IMG/VR virus record: IMGVR_UViG_3300010354_016726
Coordinates: 1-20,826 of that record
Length of the DNA: 20,826 nucleotides
Reading direction: 5' to 3' (one strand)
From: a virus
Shown here: piece by piece, positions 6,154-14,204 of the stretch
Numbering within the stretch: position 1 is the first letter of the stretch
Layout of the letters: each line of letters opens with the position of its first letter
Notes under the pieces: generated by a model
Seen by the model: the letters and a program-made list of their open reading frames with translations, nothing else
Database searches by the model: none
What the model was told of the DNA's origin: nothing
Translations under genes and position numbers: made by a program

Positions 6154-6297
6154 ATGGATTATGGAACACATGGTGCAGGAAAAGGTGATTCATATAGATC
6201 AGTGGATTATCAAAAATATTGTAAAAATTGGGATAAAATTTTTAAAACCAAAAAAAAGAAAAAGGTTGACAAAACCAAAAAAAGAGGTACAATATAA
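6154..6297 (+). CDS. Small conserved phage protein with Lys-rich tail (47 aa)
   Basis: ATG at 6154, TAA at 6295-6297. The sequence starts MDYGTHGAGKGDSYRS, has a middle with NWDKIF, and ends in a lysine run (KTKKKKKVDKTKKRG). From memory, similar small proteins with a Gly-Lys-Gly-Asp start and N-WD-IF core recur in T4-like phages, but I cannot verify this here. It is the first gene after a sigma70-like promoter, and the next ATG is 2 nt beyond its stop. Function unknown; early expression and the basic tail suggest a nucleic-acid or host-factor contact. Confidence 0.7.
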   Translation: MDYGTHGAGKGDSYRSVDYQKYCKNWDKIFKTKKKKKVDKTKKRGTI

Positions 6298-6299
6298 CT

Positions 6300-6473
6300 A
6301 TGCCTAACTCAAAACAACGAATTGTTAATCGTAAAAATAAAAAGCGCAGACAACTAAAAGCTCGTAATAAGGCTAAAAGTTTAATGAATGCAAAAGTTGG
6401 TACACTTCGTAAGCTTGACGCGATTGGCCAACTCCCGAAGTTAGTTAAGCAAGAAAGATTGCCTAATGGCTAA
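6300..6473 (+). CDS. Small highly basic protein (57 aa)
   Basis: ATG at 6300, TAA at 6471-6473, overlapping the next gene by 8 nt. Residues 5-35 are dominated by Lys/Arg/Asn (KQRIVNRKNKKRRQLKARNK), followed by a hydrophobic-basic helix (VGTLRKLDAIGQLPKLVKQE). Such composition is typical of small nucleic-acid binding or ribosome-associated proteins, but there is no family I recognise. Tight coupling in the early operon and a clean open frame support it as a real gene. Confidence 0.65.
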   Translation: MPNSKQRIVNRKNKKRRQLKARNKAKSLMNAKVGTLRKLDAIGQLPKLVKQERLPNG

Positions 6474-6765
6474 AACAGATACGCAACTTAGTTTAGTTGA
6501 TGTTAGAAAAAAGTATGACTCTATTGATTGTTTTTTTACTTATTATGATGGCGACAAATATACCTTTGATTTTTATGGCACAGACTCTAATGGAAATGAA
6601 GTTAGACTTTCTATTGGTGGCTGTCCTGCCTGGATCAAAAATATTACGTTTGGGCCAAATGATCCGCTAAATATTACAAGCGCTCTAGAGCGTCATGTTC
6701 GGTACATTTCTGTTACTGACAATCGTGGTAAAATTGTATACGAACAAATTCTTGATACCAATTAA
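6466..6765 (+). CDS. Unknown beta-rich protein (99 aa)
   Basis: It starts with ATG at 6466 inside the end of the preceding gene (8-nt overlap), pointing to translational coupling. The protein alternates short strand-like segments (CFFTYYDGDKYTFDFYGTDS, EVRLSIGG) with loops and ends ISVTDNRGKIVYEQIL. No catalytic motif, signal peptide or membrane segment is visible. It is the third gene of the sigma70-driven operon. Family not recognised. Confidence 0.75.
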   Translation: MAKTDTQLSLVDVRKKYDSIDCFFTYYDGDKYTFDFYGTDSNGNEVRLSIGGCPAWIKNITFGPNDPLNITSALERHVRYISVTDNRGKIVYEQILDTN

Positions 6766-6773
6766 GGAAATAA

Positions 6774-7187
6774 ATGAATAATTCTGACTCTAATGATTTT
6801 AACAAGTGGCAAAATGGCGACGATGAAAATGAATTAAACAATCCAAATAATTGGATTAATAAAGGTGGTTTTTTTTATTATGGACCACCAAGTGAAGGAT
6901 TTAAAAAACTTTGGAATAGTATGAATAATAATGAAGATTATATGGACCACATGAAAGACTATCTTAATATGGATGATATAATGAATCAATTTCATAAACA
7001 AAACTATAATAAATCTAAGCGAAATTATAAAACTAATAAGTCTAAAATTACAACTTTTTCCCAAGAAGATTATTTTAAACTAATTGAAATTCGCGGTTAT
7101 CTTGCTATTACGGAACAGTTTGCTCACGTAAAGGCTCTTGATAAACTTTTAAATCAAATTACTATTCTTCCAAAGGATAATAAATGA
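6774..7187 (+). CDS. Asn-rich acidic protein of unknown function (137 aa)
   Basis: A good ribosome site (AAGGAAAT) precedes ATG 6774. The first half is unusually rich in Asn, Asp, Trp and Met (NDFNKWQNGDDENELNNPNN). A basic linker follows (NKSKRNYKTNKSK), then a folded-looking helical C-terminus of about 40 residues (YFKLIEIRGYLAITEQFAHV). The stop overlaps the next start as ATGA. No known family is apparent. It is probably an early phage protein by its operon position. Confidence 0.75.
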   Translation: MNNSDSNDFNKWQNGDDENELNNPNNWINKGGFFYYGPPSEGFKKLWNSMNNNEDYMDHMKDYLNMDDIMNQFHKQNYNKSKRNYKTNKSKITTFSQEDYFKLIEIRGYLAITEQFAHVKALDKLLNQITILPKDNK

Positions 7188-7396
7188 GCGACTACATTCC
7201 AGGTTCTGGGTATAGTGATGGATTTCAAGCTAGAATGAAAGGTGTTTCAAAAAATAGCTTTAATAACGAAAATCCAATTTATATTGAAGAATGGACTACT
7301 GGTTGGGAAGATGCCCATAAAAAAATTATTGCAGAGGCTAGAGCTTCAAATGGATGCTCTAAACCAAAGTGTTGTAAAAATTTTATCCAGGACTAA
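7184..7396 (+). CDS. Ribosome-modulation-factor-like (Rmf/CrpP-type) small protein (70 aa)
   Basis: The pattern GYSDGFQARMKG...NP-Y...W-TGWEDA (residues ~8-45) matches the RMF fold signature: a Gly/Ala-rich first helix (GY..G..A...G), a central NPY-like turn and a W..GW second helix. RMF proteins bind the 30S subunit and promote ribosome hibernation; the related CrpP fold occurs in small mobile-element proteins. A Cys-rich tail (CSKPKCCK) is an extra feature. The start overlaps the previous stop (ATGA). The 3' end overlaps the converging 572-aa gene by 14 nt. The assignment rests on motif resemblance only. Confidence 0.6.
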   Translation: MSDYIPGSGYSDGFQARMKGVSKNSFNNENPIYIEEWTTGWEDAHKKIIAEARASNGCSKPKCCKNFIQD

Positions 7397-9101
7397 TTAT
7401 TTTTAATTTATCTAATTGATCTAATATATTTTGACCATAAGTATCAAGTAAAGCTTTTTGATCTAAAGAATCCGGTGTTCCGCCGGATTTTTTAATTGCA
7501 TCTAACCCAGCTTGTGTTATTGCATTTGACTTTGTTAATAGTCTTCTTAATGCAATAGCTGGTTGTGGTCTTTCTGGTCTTTCTTCACCTTTACGGCTTC
7601 TATAAGTTTTCATTTTTTCTTCATAATCTTGCATAGCAGCCTTATAAGGTTCAATTCTTTTTCCAGTGTATCTTGTTTCAGCTCTAAATTCACGATCTTT
7701 TAATAAATCAATAGCACGCTGTGGATCTAGTTCTATACCAGGATCTCTTATTGATCTTGCAAAACGAAGTGGAATATTTTTTCTACCAATATGAGATGTT
7801 GCCATCTCTAAAGCCTTTTCTTGAAAACCAGGTGCGCGTTGTACATCTTTCCAAATTTTACGTGCTAAATTTATAGCGGGCTTATCTTCAACAAATTCAA
7901 GATTACCCCCGTGCTCTATTGCTTTTGCATGTATTTCAAATGGATCTTTATCTCTGAAAAAATCCATTAAACCACCATATCTTTCTGATCTTGGTGGTAC
8001 TGGTGTTGATGCAGAAAATCTTGAAGTTTTAACATCTTCTACTTTTGGTACAATTTTATCACCACTTCTTTGTAATCTGGTGATATCATAAATTGCGCTA
8101 CTTGATACTGGTCTATCAGCTAATTTATCTTGGACTCCCATATACCATGATGCTAAATTTTTTTGTCTTGGGTCTGAAGATTTTAATAAAGCACTTAATT
8201 CAGCAGCAGAAGATATAGTTCCATGCACGGCTGCGGATCTTTCTATTGTTTCGGAGTGCTTTGCACCTTTACCAATAGCATTAGTCAAAACATCTATTTG
8301 TTTTTGAAATATTCTACGAGCATTATCTTCGCTAGGTTCAACGGGACTTGCACCTATTTTTTTCGCTATATCAATATACTCGTCATAATCAGAAGTTTCA
8401 TTTAAAATTTTTAAATCCTTTAAAAAATATTCTTCGGCAATAGTTTTTTTCTTTGCATCTGGTAACCAATATACTTCACCAGTTTCTTCATCTTTAATTG
8501 CCATCTTTACACCCGGATTGCGGTGTCCTAGTCTTCTTAAATAATTTCCAGTAGAAGTTTTTGGATAATATTTGCTGAATTTAAACATTTTAAATTCATT
8601 TGAAGGAACACTAAACATTTCTACTGCACCAAACATGTTTACTGGATCACTACGAGTCATCATGGTATTCATACGAGGATCGTAACCAGATACATTTCCT
8701 TTGTTAGTTTCTGGAGCTTCTGCTGGAGTTCCAATGCCACCTGGAGTAGAACTTGTAGACATATCCTCAACTAATTGTTTTGATAAAATTTCAGCTTCCA
8801 TTAGCATTTCAAGATCTTCTTGATTAATACCGAATTGTTGTGCCTCTTCAGAAAATAATTGCATTAATCCAAATAAGTTACCAGTTTTATATTTGGTAAC
8901 GCCGGGAGGCAACTCTTCAAATATTTTTTTAATTTTAATAACAAAATACTCAAATGGATCTATGCTAGTTTCGTTTCCTATAACATTACCACGTTCATCA
9001 ATAAATCCAGATTTATAAGCAGATAAATTTGTATAAGGCTCTGCAACAGCATGAGCAAACTTATAAAAGTAAAATGAAGGAATATATTGCAAATTGCCCA
9101 T
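7383..9101 (-). CDS. Large unknown phage protein, probably virion-associated (572 aa)
   Basis: The N-terminal ~100 residues contain YKSGFIDERGNVIGNE, DPFEYFVIKIKKIF and GLMQLFSEEAQQFG. A similar arrangement (Y-K-x-G-x-I-D plus a Pro-Phe-x-x-x-V/I-x-K helix) occurs, from memory, in conserved proteins of other T4-like phages, without a known function. Then comes LVE|DMSTSS and a Thr/Pro/Gly linker, followed by a long charged helical region with several Arg/Lys-rich sections (RRLGHRNPG, PQRAIDLLKDREFRAETRY). A TCTAAATA octamer ends 6 nt before the ATG. No enzyme motif is seen. It converges on, and slightly overlaps, the early operon. Confidence 0.8.
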   Translation of the reverse strand: MGNLQYIPSFYFYKFAHAVAEPYTNLSAYKSGFIDERGNVIGNETSIDPFEYFVIKIKKIFEELPPGVTKYKTGNLFGLMQLFSEEAQQFGINQEDLEMLMEAEILSKQLVEDMSTSSTPGGIGTPAEAPETNKGNVSGYDPRMNTMMTRSDPVNMFGAVEMFSVPSNEFKMFKFSKYYPKTSTGNYLRRLGHRNPGVKMAIKDEETGEVYWLPDAKKKTIAEEYFLKDLKILNETSDYDEYIDIAKKIGASPVEPSEDNARRIFQKQIDVLTNAIGKGAKHSETIERSAAVHGTISSAAELSALLKSSDPRQKNLASWYMGVQDKLADRPVSSSAIYDITRLQRSGDKIVPKVEDVKTSRFSASTPVPPRSERYGGLMDFFRDKDPFEIHAKAIEHGGNLEFVEDKPAINLARKIWKDVQRAPGFQEKALEMATSHIGRKNIPLRFARSIRDPGIELDPQRAIDLLKDREFRAETRYTGKRIEPYKAAMQDYEEKMKTYRSRKGEERPERPQPAIALRRLLTKSNAITQAGLDAIKKSGGTPDSLDQKALLDTYGQNILDQLDKLKIISPG

Positions 9102-9107
9102 TAAAAT

Positions 9108-9115
9108 TATTTAGA
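9108..9115 (-). promoter_or_regulatory. T4-type late promoter-like octamer TCTAAATA
   Basis: A 7/8 match that ends 6 nt before the ATG at 9101. It overlaps the stop codon (9111-9113) of the upstream gene. Confidence 0.55.
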
Positions 9116-9539
9116 TTGATGGGTTATTTAATTTTCTGTCAACTCTTGGATCTGTGTTTATTTTATTATATTCCGCTTCGGGTATATTTTTTACTGAAAA
9201 ATTTAAATATACTAAAAATGATTTTAAGTAAGAATGCAGTCTTGGTTCAAGCTTAAAAAATAAAATTCTTGCACAATTTTCTTCACCAAATACATTTTTT
9301 AATATTATTATATGGTTGTTAATTAGACATTCTCTAATTGACTTTAAAGTTTTATATTTGTGAATTTTTTGAATTAATCTTTTAACGTATTTTATACGTT
9401 TTAAATCATCAGTAAATTCATTTTTACCAGAACAATCTGGATTAAAATAATGTTCTTGACAAAATTTTAAAAAAACTTCTTCTGTTAAAGGTTGTTTTAA
9501 TTTTTTATTATTGACATCCACAATTAGAGCTCTCAACAT
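9111..9539 (-). CDS. Conserved T4-like phage protein of unknown function (142 aa)
   Basis: The core reads FTDDLKRIKYVKRLIQKIHK, then a helix IRECLINNHIIILKNVFG, a segment ARILFFKLEPRL and SYLKSFLVYLNF. From memory this order (FxxDLxRxKYxKRL / LxNHxIxLxNVFG / RxLFxKLE / LKxFLxYLN) is that of a small helical family widespread in T4-like phages of aquatic bacteria, whose function I do not know. It overlaps the upstream 175-aa gene by 32 nt, implying translational coupling. A Cys pair (FCQEHYFNPDCSG) near residues 26-36 is notable but does not make a full zinc site. Confidence 0.8.
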   Translation of the reverse strand: MLRALIVDVNNKKLKQPLTEEVFLKFCQEHYFNPDCSGKNEFTDDLKRIKYVKRLIQKIHKYKTLKSIRECLINNHIIILKNVFGEENCARILFFKLEPRLHSYLKSFLVYLNFSVKNIPEAEYNKINTDPRVDRKLNNPSI

Positions 9540-10035
9540 TATCAGGAAGTATCACCATTTGAACTCTTCTTAAATGATTTGGTTGTTTAACAACATTGAT
9601 CACCAAGTTTAATCCATGACCTAATTTTTCTGTAATACCATCTTGTGAGAATCCAACTTCATCAACATTTTGATATGGAGTCATACCATAAACTCCAATT
9701 TGTGGACTGCCGTATTGGTATAATTTAATTTTTGTTTCGCCATCTGGTACAGAAGAAGTATATTGAAAATCAAAACCAAAGTGATTTAATTTTTGACGAA
9801 CTACGTTTAGTACAGAGTCTGGATCAACAAAATCTTTTTGTCCCATTGCATAAAGTAATGCATTAATAGCATCCAAAGAACGCGGAAGCTTAATATTAAA
9901 GGTTCCCTTATCAGTTAGAGTGCTTGGCAAACGTGGAGCAGATGGGTCGCCAATAAACAATCCACCACCCTGGGTATGCTCGCCAGAATTTTCATAAATT
10001 GGCCCAATAATTTGTAATAGTTCTTTGAATTTCAT
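9508..10035 (-). CDS. Unknown phage protein, candidate virion component (175 aa)
   Basis: Residues 1-15 form a leader-like helix (MKFKELLQIIGPIYE|N) resembling a capsid-targeting sequence. A Gly-rich turn follows (GEHTQGGGLFIGDPSAPRLP), then a mixed alpha/beta domain with SLDAINALLYAMGQKDFVDP and a hydrophobic strand near the end (HLRRVQMVILP). The protein ends in NCGC. An ACTAAATA octamer lies 9 nt before the ATG. The tight overlap with the conserved 142-aa gene suggests linked roles. I cannot name the family. Confidence 0.75.
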   Translation of the reverse strand: MKFKELLQIIGPIYENSGEHTQGGGLFIGDPSAPRLPSTLTDKGTFNIKLPRSLDAINALLYAMGQKDFVDPDSVLNVVRQKLNHFGFDFQYTSSVPDGETKIKLYQYGSPQIGVYGMTPYQNVDEVGFSQDGITEKLGHGLNLVINVVKQPNHLRRVQMVILPDNVESSNCGCQ

Positions 10036-10044
10036 AATCTATAC

Positions 10045-10052
10045 TATTTAGT
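10045..10052 (-). promoter_or_regulatory. T4-type late promoter-like octamer ACTAAATA
   Basis: A 6/8 match to TATAAATA, with a conserved TAAATA core, 9 nt upstream of the ATG at 10035. It sits in the short gap after the 180-aa gene. Confidence 0.4.
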
Positions 10053-10057
10053 TTATT

Positions 10058-10600
10058 TTAACGACGCTTTTTATCATACCAAACACTCCAATCGGGCGTT
10101 TGATCGTGGAATTGGTCCAGTGGATCGGGAATATTAGTCCAAGGTCTGTCTGTATCGAATATGGATGGTCCTTTAATTGGAGTATTTTTCCCTGGAGTTT
10201 CTGGAGTTGGTGCACGTTCTATATCTGGCACAAATCCACTACCACGTTCAGGTAACTGAGGTCTTGGTTGATTAGGTTGATCTATACCTGGATAATATCT
10301 TGGATCCGCCCCATCAACCGGCCTACAATTTATACATGGAAAATCAACTGGCCATCCAAAAGTATTGCTAACATAATGTTTAGTTATAGGATAACCCTCT
10401 ACTGGAAGATTGCCCATTCCTTTGCCTGGAAGTGGATTACCAAATGTTGTATTTAACCAGTTGACTGAAGCATCTAGAACGTCTCCAACCGGATCAAATC
10501 TTTCTGGAGGAATAAAATTTCTATCATATAATTCTATTAATTTAATTTTTTTTTGTAAATTTTCACATAAATTTTTATAATATTGTATTTTGTTGGGCAT
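10058..10600 (-). CDS. Pro/Gly-rich protein with conserved helical leader (180 aa)
   Basis: The leader (IQYYKNLCENLQKKIKLIE, residues 5-23) is clearly like that of the dockerin-like protein (YYKNLSEQLQ...). The remainder is Pro/Asp/Gly/Trp-rich and probably extended (FGWPVDFPCINCRPVDGADP, RPQLPERGSGFVPDIERAPT, TPDWSVWYDKKRR). A CxxC pair (CINC) lies near residue 90. An exact TATAAATA octamer ends 5 nt before the ATG. No enzyme motif is seen. A late structural or packaged protein is the likely class, by leader and promoter. Confidence 0.8.
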   Translation of the reverse strand: MPNKIQYYKNLCENLQKKIKLIELYDRNFIPPERFDPVGDVLDASVNWLNTTFGNPLPGKGMGNLPVEGYPITKHYVSNTFGWPVDFPCINCRPVDGADPRYYPGIDQPNQPRPQLPERGSGFVPDIERAPTPETPGKNTPIKGPSIFDTDRPWTNIPDPLDQFHDQTPDWSVWYDKKRR

Positions 10601-10605
10601 AAAAT

Positions 10606-10613
10606 TATTTATA
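10606..10613 (-). promoter_or_regulatory. T4-type late promoter octamer TATAAATA
   Basis: This exact octamer is followed by ATTTT and the ATG at 10600. The stop codon TAA of the upstream 385-aa gene (10609-10611) lies inside it. Confidence 0.7.
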
Positions 10614-11766
10614 ATCTTTTATTTTGATAATGAAGTATGTTATATAAATTTGGATTGTATTTTTTATTGTTTATAGATTTTACAATATTATCTGCTATGT
10701 CTTCTGAAATTGCTTTCCATTTCCCACCTTTACTCTTATAGCATTTTGCAGCCCACGCATTAGCATAAGCAGAAGGATAAACATCAAATTTTTTCTTAGC
10801 TTGAGCAATACAAGAAGACCATTTTTTTGGGTTTTTGGCTTTATTTTTCTTTGCTTCATCCAAACAGAGAACTTCTTCTTTTAACATTGAGCTTACTGGT
10901 GTGGAACTCCAAGTCTTGCAAGCCCAGTAACGAGCTTTCCAACGTGGTCCAGGATTATCACAGTTGTGCCTTGCTCTAAAATTTTTACGCCTAGCTGGAT
11001 CATCACGCTTAATTTCCATATTTGGGTCGCCAAAATTTACCTTTACAACATTTCCTTTATCATTCTTTACATAAACTTTATATTTTTTAACGTCACCGCG
11101 CATTATTTTATTAAGTTTAACTTTTGCTTTTTCGCTTTCGTGTATTTCTATTTTATCACCATATTCATTATATGAAGTTTCTTCTGTATTATCAATAAAT
11201 CCCATAACAGTTTCTGGCAAAAAATGCTCTTCATATTCATTTCCATTTTGATCTGTCATTCCAATTATATGATATTCATCACCTTCAGTGATATAATCTA
11301 TATCAAAAATATCTCCAGATTCATTGATTATAATATCACAAGGTAAAAGTTCACTTACTGAAATTGTTGGGAAAGACATTTCAAAAATATGTGAAAGACT
11401 TTCTACCAAAAATAAATCAAATGATTCTTTTACTTCTGTAACTCCAGTTTTTACAAAAACTGGTTTCTTTCCTTTACCTTTTACAGAACCTTTAGTTCCA
11501 CGGCCAGCTTTTTTTTGTGCAACTCTTTTACGTCTAACAAAAGAACCAATTTTTTCTTTTCCTAATAATTTTGCTTTTTGCTTACTTAAACAAGCGGAAT
11601 AGGATTCACCTTCTTCAGCATCACCGCATTTTCCAACTCTTTCTCCTTTAGTATTGTAGCGATCCCATCCAGGACCACCGCCGGCTGATTCTTTGTTAAA
11701 CCATTTGCCAAGTCCTGATTTTGCAAATACTTTTTCTAAAATTGGTTCAATGCGTTTATTGCTCAT
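10609..11766 (-). CDS. Modular basic protein with DUF5872-like and related phage modules (385 aa)
   Basis: ATG at 11766 is chosen. It overlaps the upstream stop as ATGA and has AAGGA six nucleotides before it; an in-frame TTG six bases earlier is less likely. Residues 19-107 (GKWFNKES, KCG, SACLSKQKAK, GSFVRRKRVAQKKAGRG, KPVFVKTG) match the basic DUF5872-type module of many aquatic phages. Residues 112-225 are acidic and folded. Residues 226-286 (KKYKVYVKNDKGNVVKVNFG, RRKNFRARHNCDNPGP, RYWACKTW) and 305-352 (KKWSSCIAQAKKKFDVYPSA, YANAWAAKCYKSKGGKWK) resemble further Cys/Lys-rich phage modules. The basic ends suggest DNA contact in the capsid. Function is inferred from composition only. Confidence 0.8.
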   Translation of the reverse strand: MSNKRIEPILEKVFAKSGLGKWFNKESAGGGPGWDRYNTKGERVGKCGDAEEGESYSACLSKQKAKLLGKEKIGSFVRRKRVAQKKAGRGTKGSVKGKGKKPVFVKTGVTEVKESFDLFLVESLSHIFEMSFPTISVSELLPCDIIINESGDIFDIDYITEGDEYHIIGMTDQNGNEYEEHFLPETVMGFIDNTEETSYNEYGDKIEIHESEKAKVKLNKIMRGDVKKYKVYVKNDKGNVVKVNFGDPNMEIKRDDPARRKNFRARHNCDNPGPRWKARYWACKTWSSTPVSSMLKEEVLCLDEAKKNKAKNPKKWSSCIAQAKKKFDVYPSAYANAWAAKCYKSKGGKWKAISEDIADNIVKSINNKKYNPNLYNILHYQNKRL

Positions 11767-14183
11767 TTCCAATCCTTATCCTGTTTTTCACCTTTTTTGT
11801 GACCATTATCAGATCTATTGTCTGATTTATGCCGTAGACGTAAATTATTTATACCATTTGAACCACCGCTCCGCAATGGTTTTTTATGGTCTACATCCAT
11901 ACTAGAACCTTTTTTAACTTTGCCATTTTTAATTAAGGCTTCTCTTGCTGCAGTTCTTTTTGCTCTTTCTTTTCTTTGTTTTGCTTTTCCGTGATAATTT
12001 CGATATTCCATTTTATAATCACGTTGGTATTTTTCATTTAATTGAAATGCATTTAAAACATATAAAAAAAGTTTTGGTTCAGCTTCAGCTCTTTCTACTA
12101 AATTTTTATAAATTATTTTTAATCCATCAGTATTTTCATTTAACATTTTTGGATTTGTCATCCAATTTGCTTCATTTGATGTAATTAATTTTGTTTTTAC
12201 AAGTTTTGATAAAATAAAATTATTAGATAAAGCTTCAATTAAAATATCATTTGCTATTATTGCAACAGATTCTTGAAGTTCTAAAGCAATAAGCTCTGTT
12301 TTTTCTACCGGAATTTTTATAGTTTTCTTTCCAATTTTAATGTAATTGTATTCTATAACATTTAAATCTTTTGGTGAAAAACCAGGTAAAAGACTTACAT
12401 TTATATCAAAATCCATATTTTGAGAAGCCTGACTTAAAGCTAATTGTATTGGATCTATTGTATCCTTAGATACAAATAGTGATTCGATACTTGGTTTTTC
12501 CGGTTCCTTTTGCTCAACAACAGTTAAAAATTTATTCATCAAAGCCGATTTTTTATCTGTGCGGGAAATATTGTCTGTGCTGCTTTCTGCTTTTACTGGC
12601 TTTACTTCTATTGTAGCAGTTCTTGAAACTTCAGAAAAATAAGAATCGGTCATTGGAAAAATACCATTTTGAGTAATTAAATGGTTTGGAGCAGTTTTTG
12701 GATCTTTGATTATATCTCCACGATAATAAATTTTTAGTATATTTTGAACAAATAAGTCTGCAAATTCTGATGGATTTTTGCTAGTATTTTTAAATAATTT
12801 TGTTGTAGCTTTTGATAAAGTATCTCGATAAGTTTCAAAAGATGCAAATTTGTTAAGTTTGCCGTTTTGATCTACTACTGGTCCTAATTTTTTACCTGAT
12901 GAATCTGTTAACTCTATTGTTTGAAGTTGAGAAAGCAATTCTGGATCTTTTTTTGCAGTCTCAAAACTTTCTCTACTCATTAACATATTTCCATATGAAG
13001 AAGAAATACTTTGAGCTTCTTTTGCAAATCCTTGCATTTTAGGATCTCTAGCAATTCCTGGATTTTGTAGTGTTTGTGTTATAGCTGCATTCAACAATCC
13101 ACGGAATACTTTTGATTTTTGATCAAATTTATCGGTAGTAATTAAAAACTCACCACCAGCTGAAATTTTAAATTTGTAATCTCCACATTCCATATCTACC
13201 GCACCCTCAGCAGCCGTTGGCTGAGATCCGGTTTCAGCAGCAGATATTAACTTTTGAATACACTCTTCTCCCATTTGGGATAATATTTTTCTTGCTTGAG
13301 AAAAGGCTATTTTTGTAAATTCTAATGAATTTGGAGCAATAGCTGCATATGATTGTATTTCTTGATCAGATGCGCCTGCTTTAATTTTAGCTAAGAAAAT
13401 TAAAGCATTAATTACTTGTTGATTGTATGGAACAGCAGTTAGTGTGTTAATACCAAATACATTAGTTAATTTTTCAAATGTCAATGAATCAAATGTTGTT
13501 CCAGATGTTGGTTTTCTTGTTTGCATGAAATACTCTTGGCGTATTTCAAATGGAACTTGACTTAATTGTTCTGGTGTCATCTGAGACATGGCCATAAAAA
13601 TTTCTTCTTTTGAAAGTTTTTTGGCTTGTTTTTTTTCTTTTGGAAGTTCACCATCCTGCTGCTTTAAATCATCCGGCTCACCTCTTGCAGCAACTTCCTT
13701 CTTCGGCTGTTCTTTGGTGGTTACTGTTCTCTCTTTTGTCGTTTGTGATTGTTCTTTTCCTGCACCCCGTTGCTGTGGTGCTGTGGTTTTTTGTTTTACA
13801 TCGCCAAATAATAATTTGGATGCACCGGTTTGTTCAAAACTTGGTTCTCTTGTATATGTTTTAGCTTCTTCATAAGAAAGCTGTTCACTTTTACTAAGTT
13901 TAGTATGTTTGCCTTTATCAAAAGAATCTTTAAAAATTAATTGAACTCTTCCGCTTTGAGTTTTTACGGGAGTAATTTCTTTTACTAGCTCTTCCTTGGA
14001 CTTTTGTGCTCTTGGAGTTTGTCTAGATCTTTCAGCACGTTTTCTCGCAGCATCTTTAGCTTTTTTATCCGAAGAACCAGCAATAGCTCTTTCTTTTTTA
14101 ATGGCTTGGCCAGTAGTTCGGAAAGAATCTGCCTTGGTGCGAGAATCCTCAACTAGATGATATAAAAAGTCCCTTAAGTTCAT
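11763..14183 (-). CDS. Large protein with leader, basic N-terminus and HNH-like C-terminal motif (806 aa)
   Basis: The leader MNLRDFLYHLVE|D resembles the T4 capsid-targeting sequence. It is followed by a Lys/Arg/Ser stretch (KKAKDAARKRAERSRQTPRA), a Gln/Lys/Glu-rich linker and a long helical middle (residues ~190-710). The last ~100 residues are basic and contain DVDHKKPLRSGGSNGINNLR with downstream HKSDNRSDNGH, an HNH-like metal motif (D765-H766 plus Asn and His residues). The stop overlaps the next start. A CATAAATA octamer framed by a 7-bp inverted repeat precedes the ATG. A packaged protein with nuclease-like tail is inferred; activity cannot be judged. Confidence 0.8.
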   Translation of the reverse strand: MNLRDFLYHLVEDSRTKADSFRTTGQAIKKERAIAGSSDKKAKDAARKRAERSRQTPRAQKSKEELVKEITPVKTQSGRVQLIFKDSFDKGKHTKLSKSEQLSYEEAKTYTREPSFEQTGASKLLFGDVKQKTTAPQQRGAGKEQSQTTKERTVTTKEQPKKEVAARGEPDDLKQQDGELPKEKKQAKKLSKEEIFMAMSQMTPEQLSQVPFEIRQEYFMQTRKPTSGTTFDSLTFEKLTNVFGINTLTAVPYNQQVINALIFLAKIKAGASDQEIQSYAAIAPNSLEFTKIAFSQARKILSQMGEECIQKLISAAETGSQPTAAEGAVDMECGDYKFKISAGGEFLITTDKFDQKSKVFRGLLNAAITQTLQNPGIARDPKMQGFAKEAQSISSSYGNMLMSRESFETAKKDPELLSQLQTIELTDSSGKKLGPVVDQNGKLNKFASFETYRDTLSKATTKLFKNTSKNPSEFADLFVQNILKIYYRGDIIKDPKTAPNHLITQNGIFPMTDSYFSEVSRTATIEVKPVKAESSTDNISRTDKKSALMNKFLTVVEQKEPEKPSIESLFVSKDTIDPIQLALSQASQNMDFDINVSLLPGFSPKDLNVIEYNYIKIGKKTIKIPVEKTELIALELQESVAIIANDILIEALSNNFILSKLVKTKLITSNEANWMTNPKMLNENTDGLKIIYKNLVERAEAEPKLFLYVLNAFQLNEKYQRDYKMEYRNYHGKAKQRKERAKRTAAREALIKNGKVKKGSSMDVDHKKPLRSGGSNGINNLRLRHKSDNRSDNGHKKGEKQDKDWK

Positions 14184-14189
14184 TTCAAT

Positions 14190-14197
14190 TATTTATG
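14190..14197 (-). promoter_or_regulatory. Late promoter-like octamer CATAAATA within a 7-bp inverted repeat
   Basis: A 7/8 match ends 6 nt before the ATG at 14183. The octamer is exactly bracketed by TTTCAAT (14183-14189, plus sense) and ATTGAAA (14198-14204), so the start region can form a hairpin or a symmetric protein site. Confidence 0.5.
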
Positions 14198-14204
14198 ATT
14201 GAAA

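Noticed and set aside
6834-7064. Minus-strand hydrophobic open frame opposite the Asn-rich gene
   Set aside because: Its Ile/Phe-rich composition simply mirrors Asn/Lys/Asp codons on the real strand. The plus frame has a ribosome site and coupled neighbours.
11767-11772. TTG start two codons upstream for the 385-aa protein
   Set aside because: The ATG at 11766 overlaps the previous stop as ATGA and has correctly spaced AAGGA.
13588-13875. Plus-strand open frames opposite the 806-aa gene (also 4178-4375, 5050-5310, 11324-11602, 20237-20575)
   Set aside because: They are antisense shadows of clear genes, with no promoter or ribosome site and no family resemblance.
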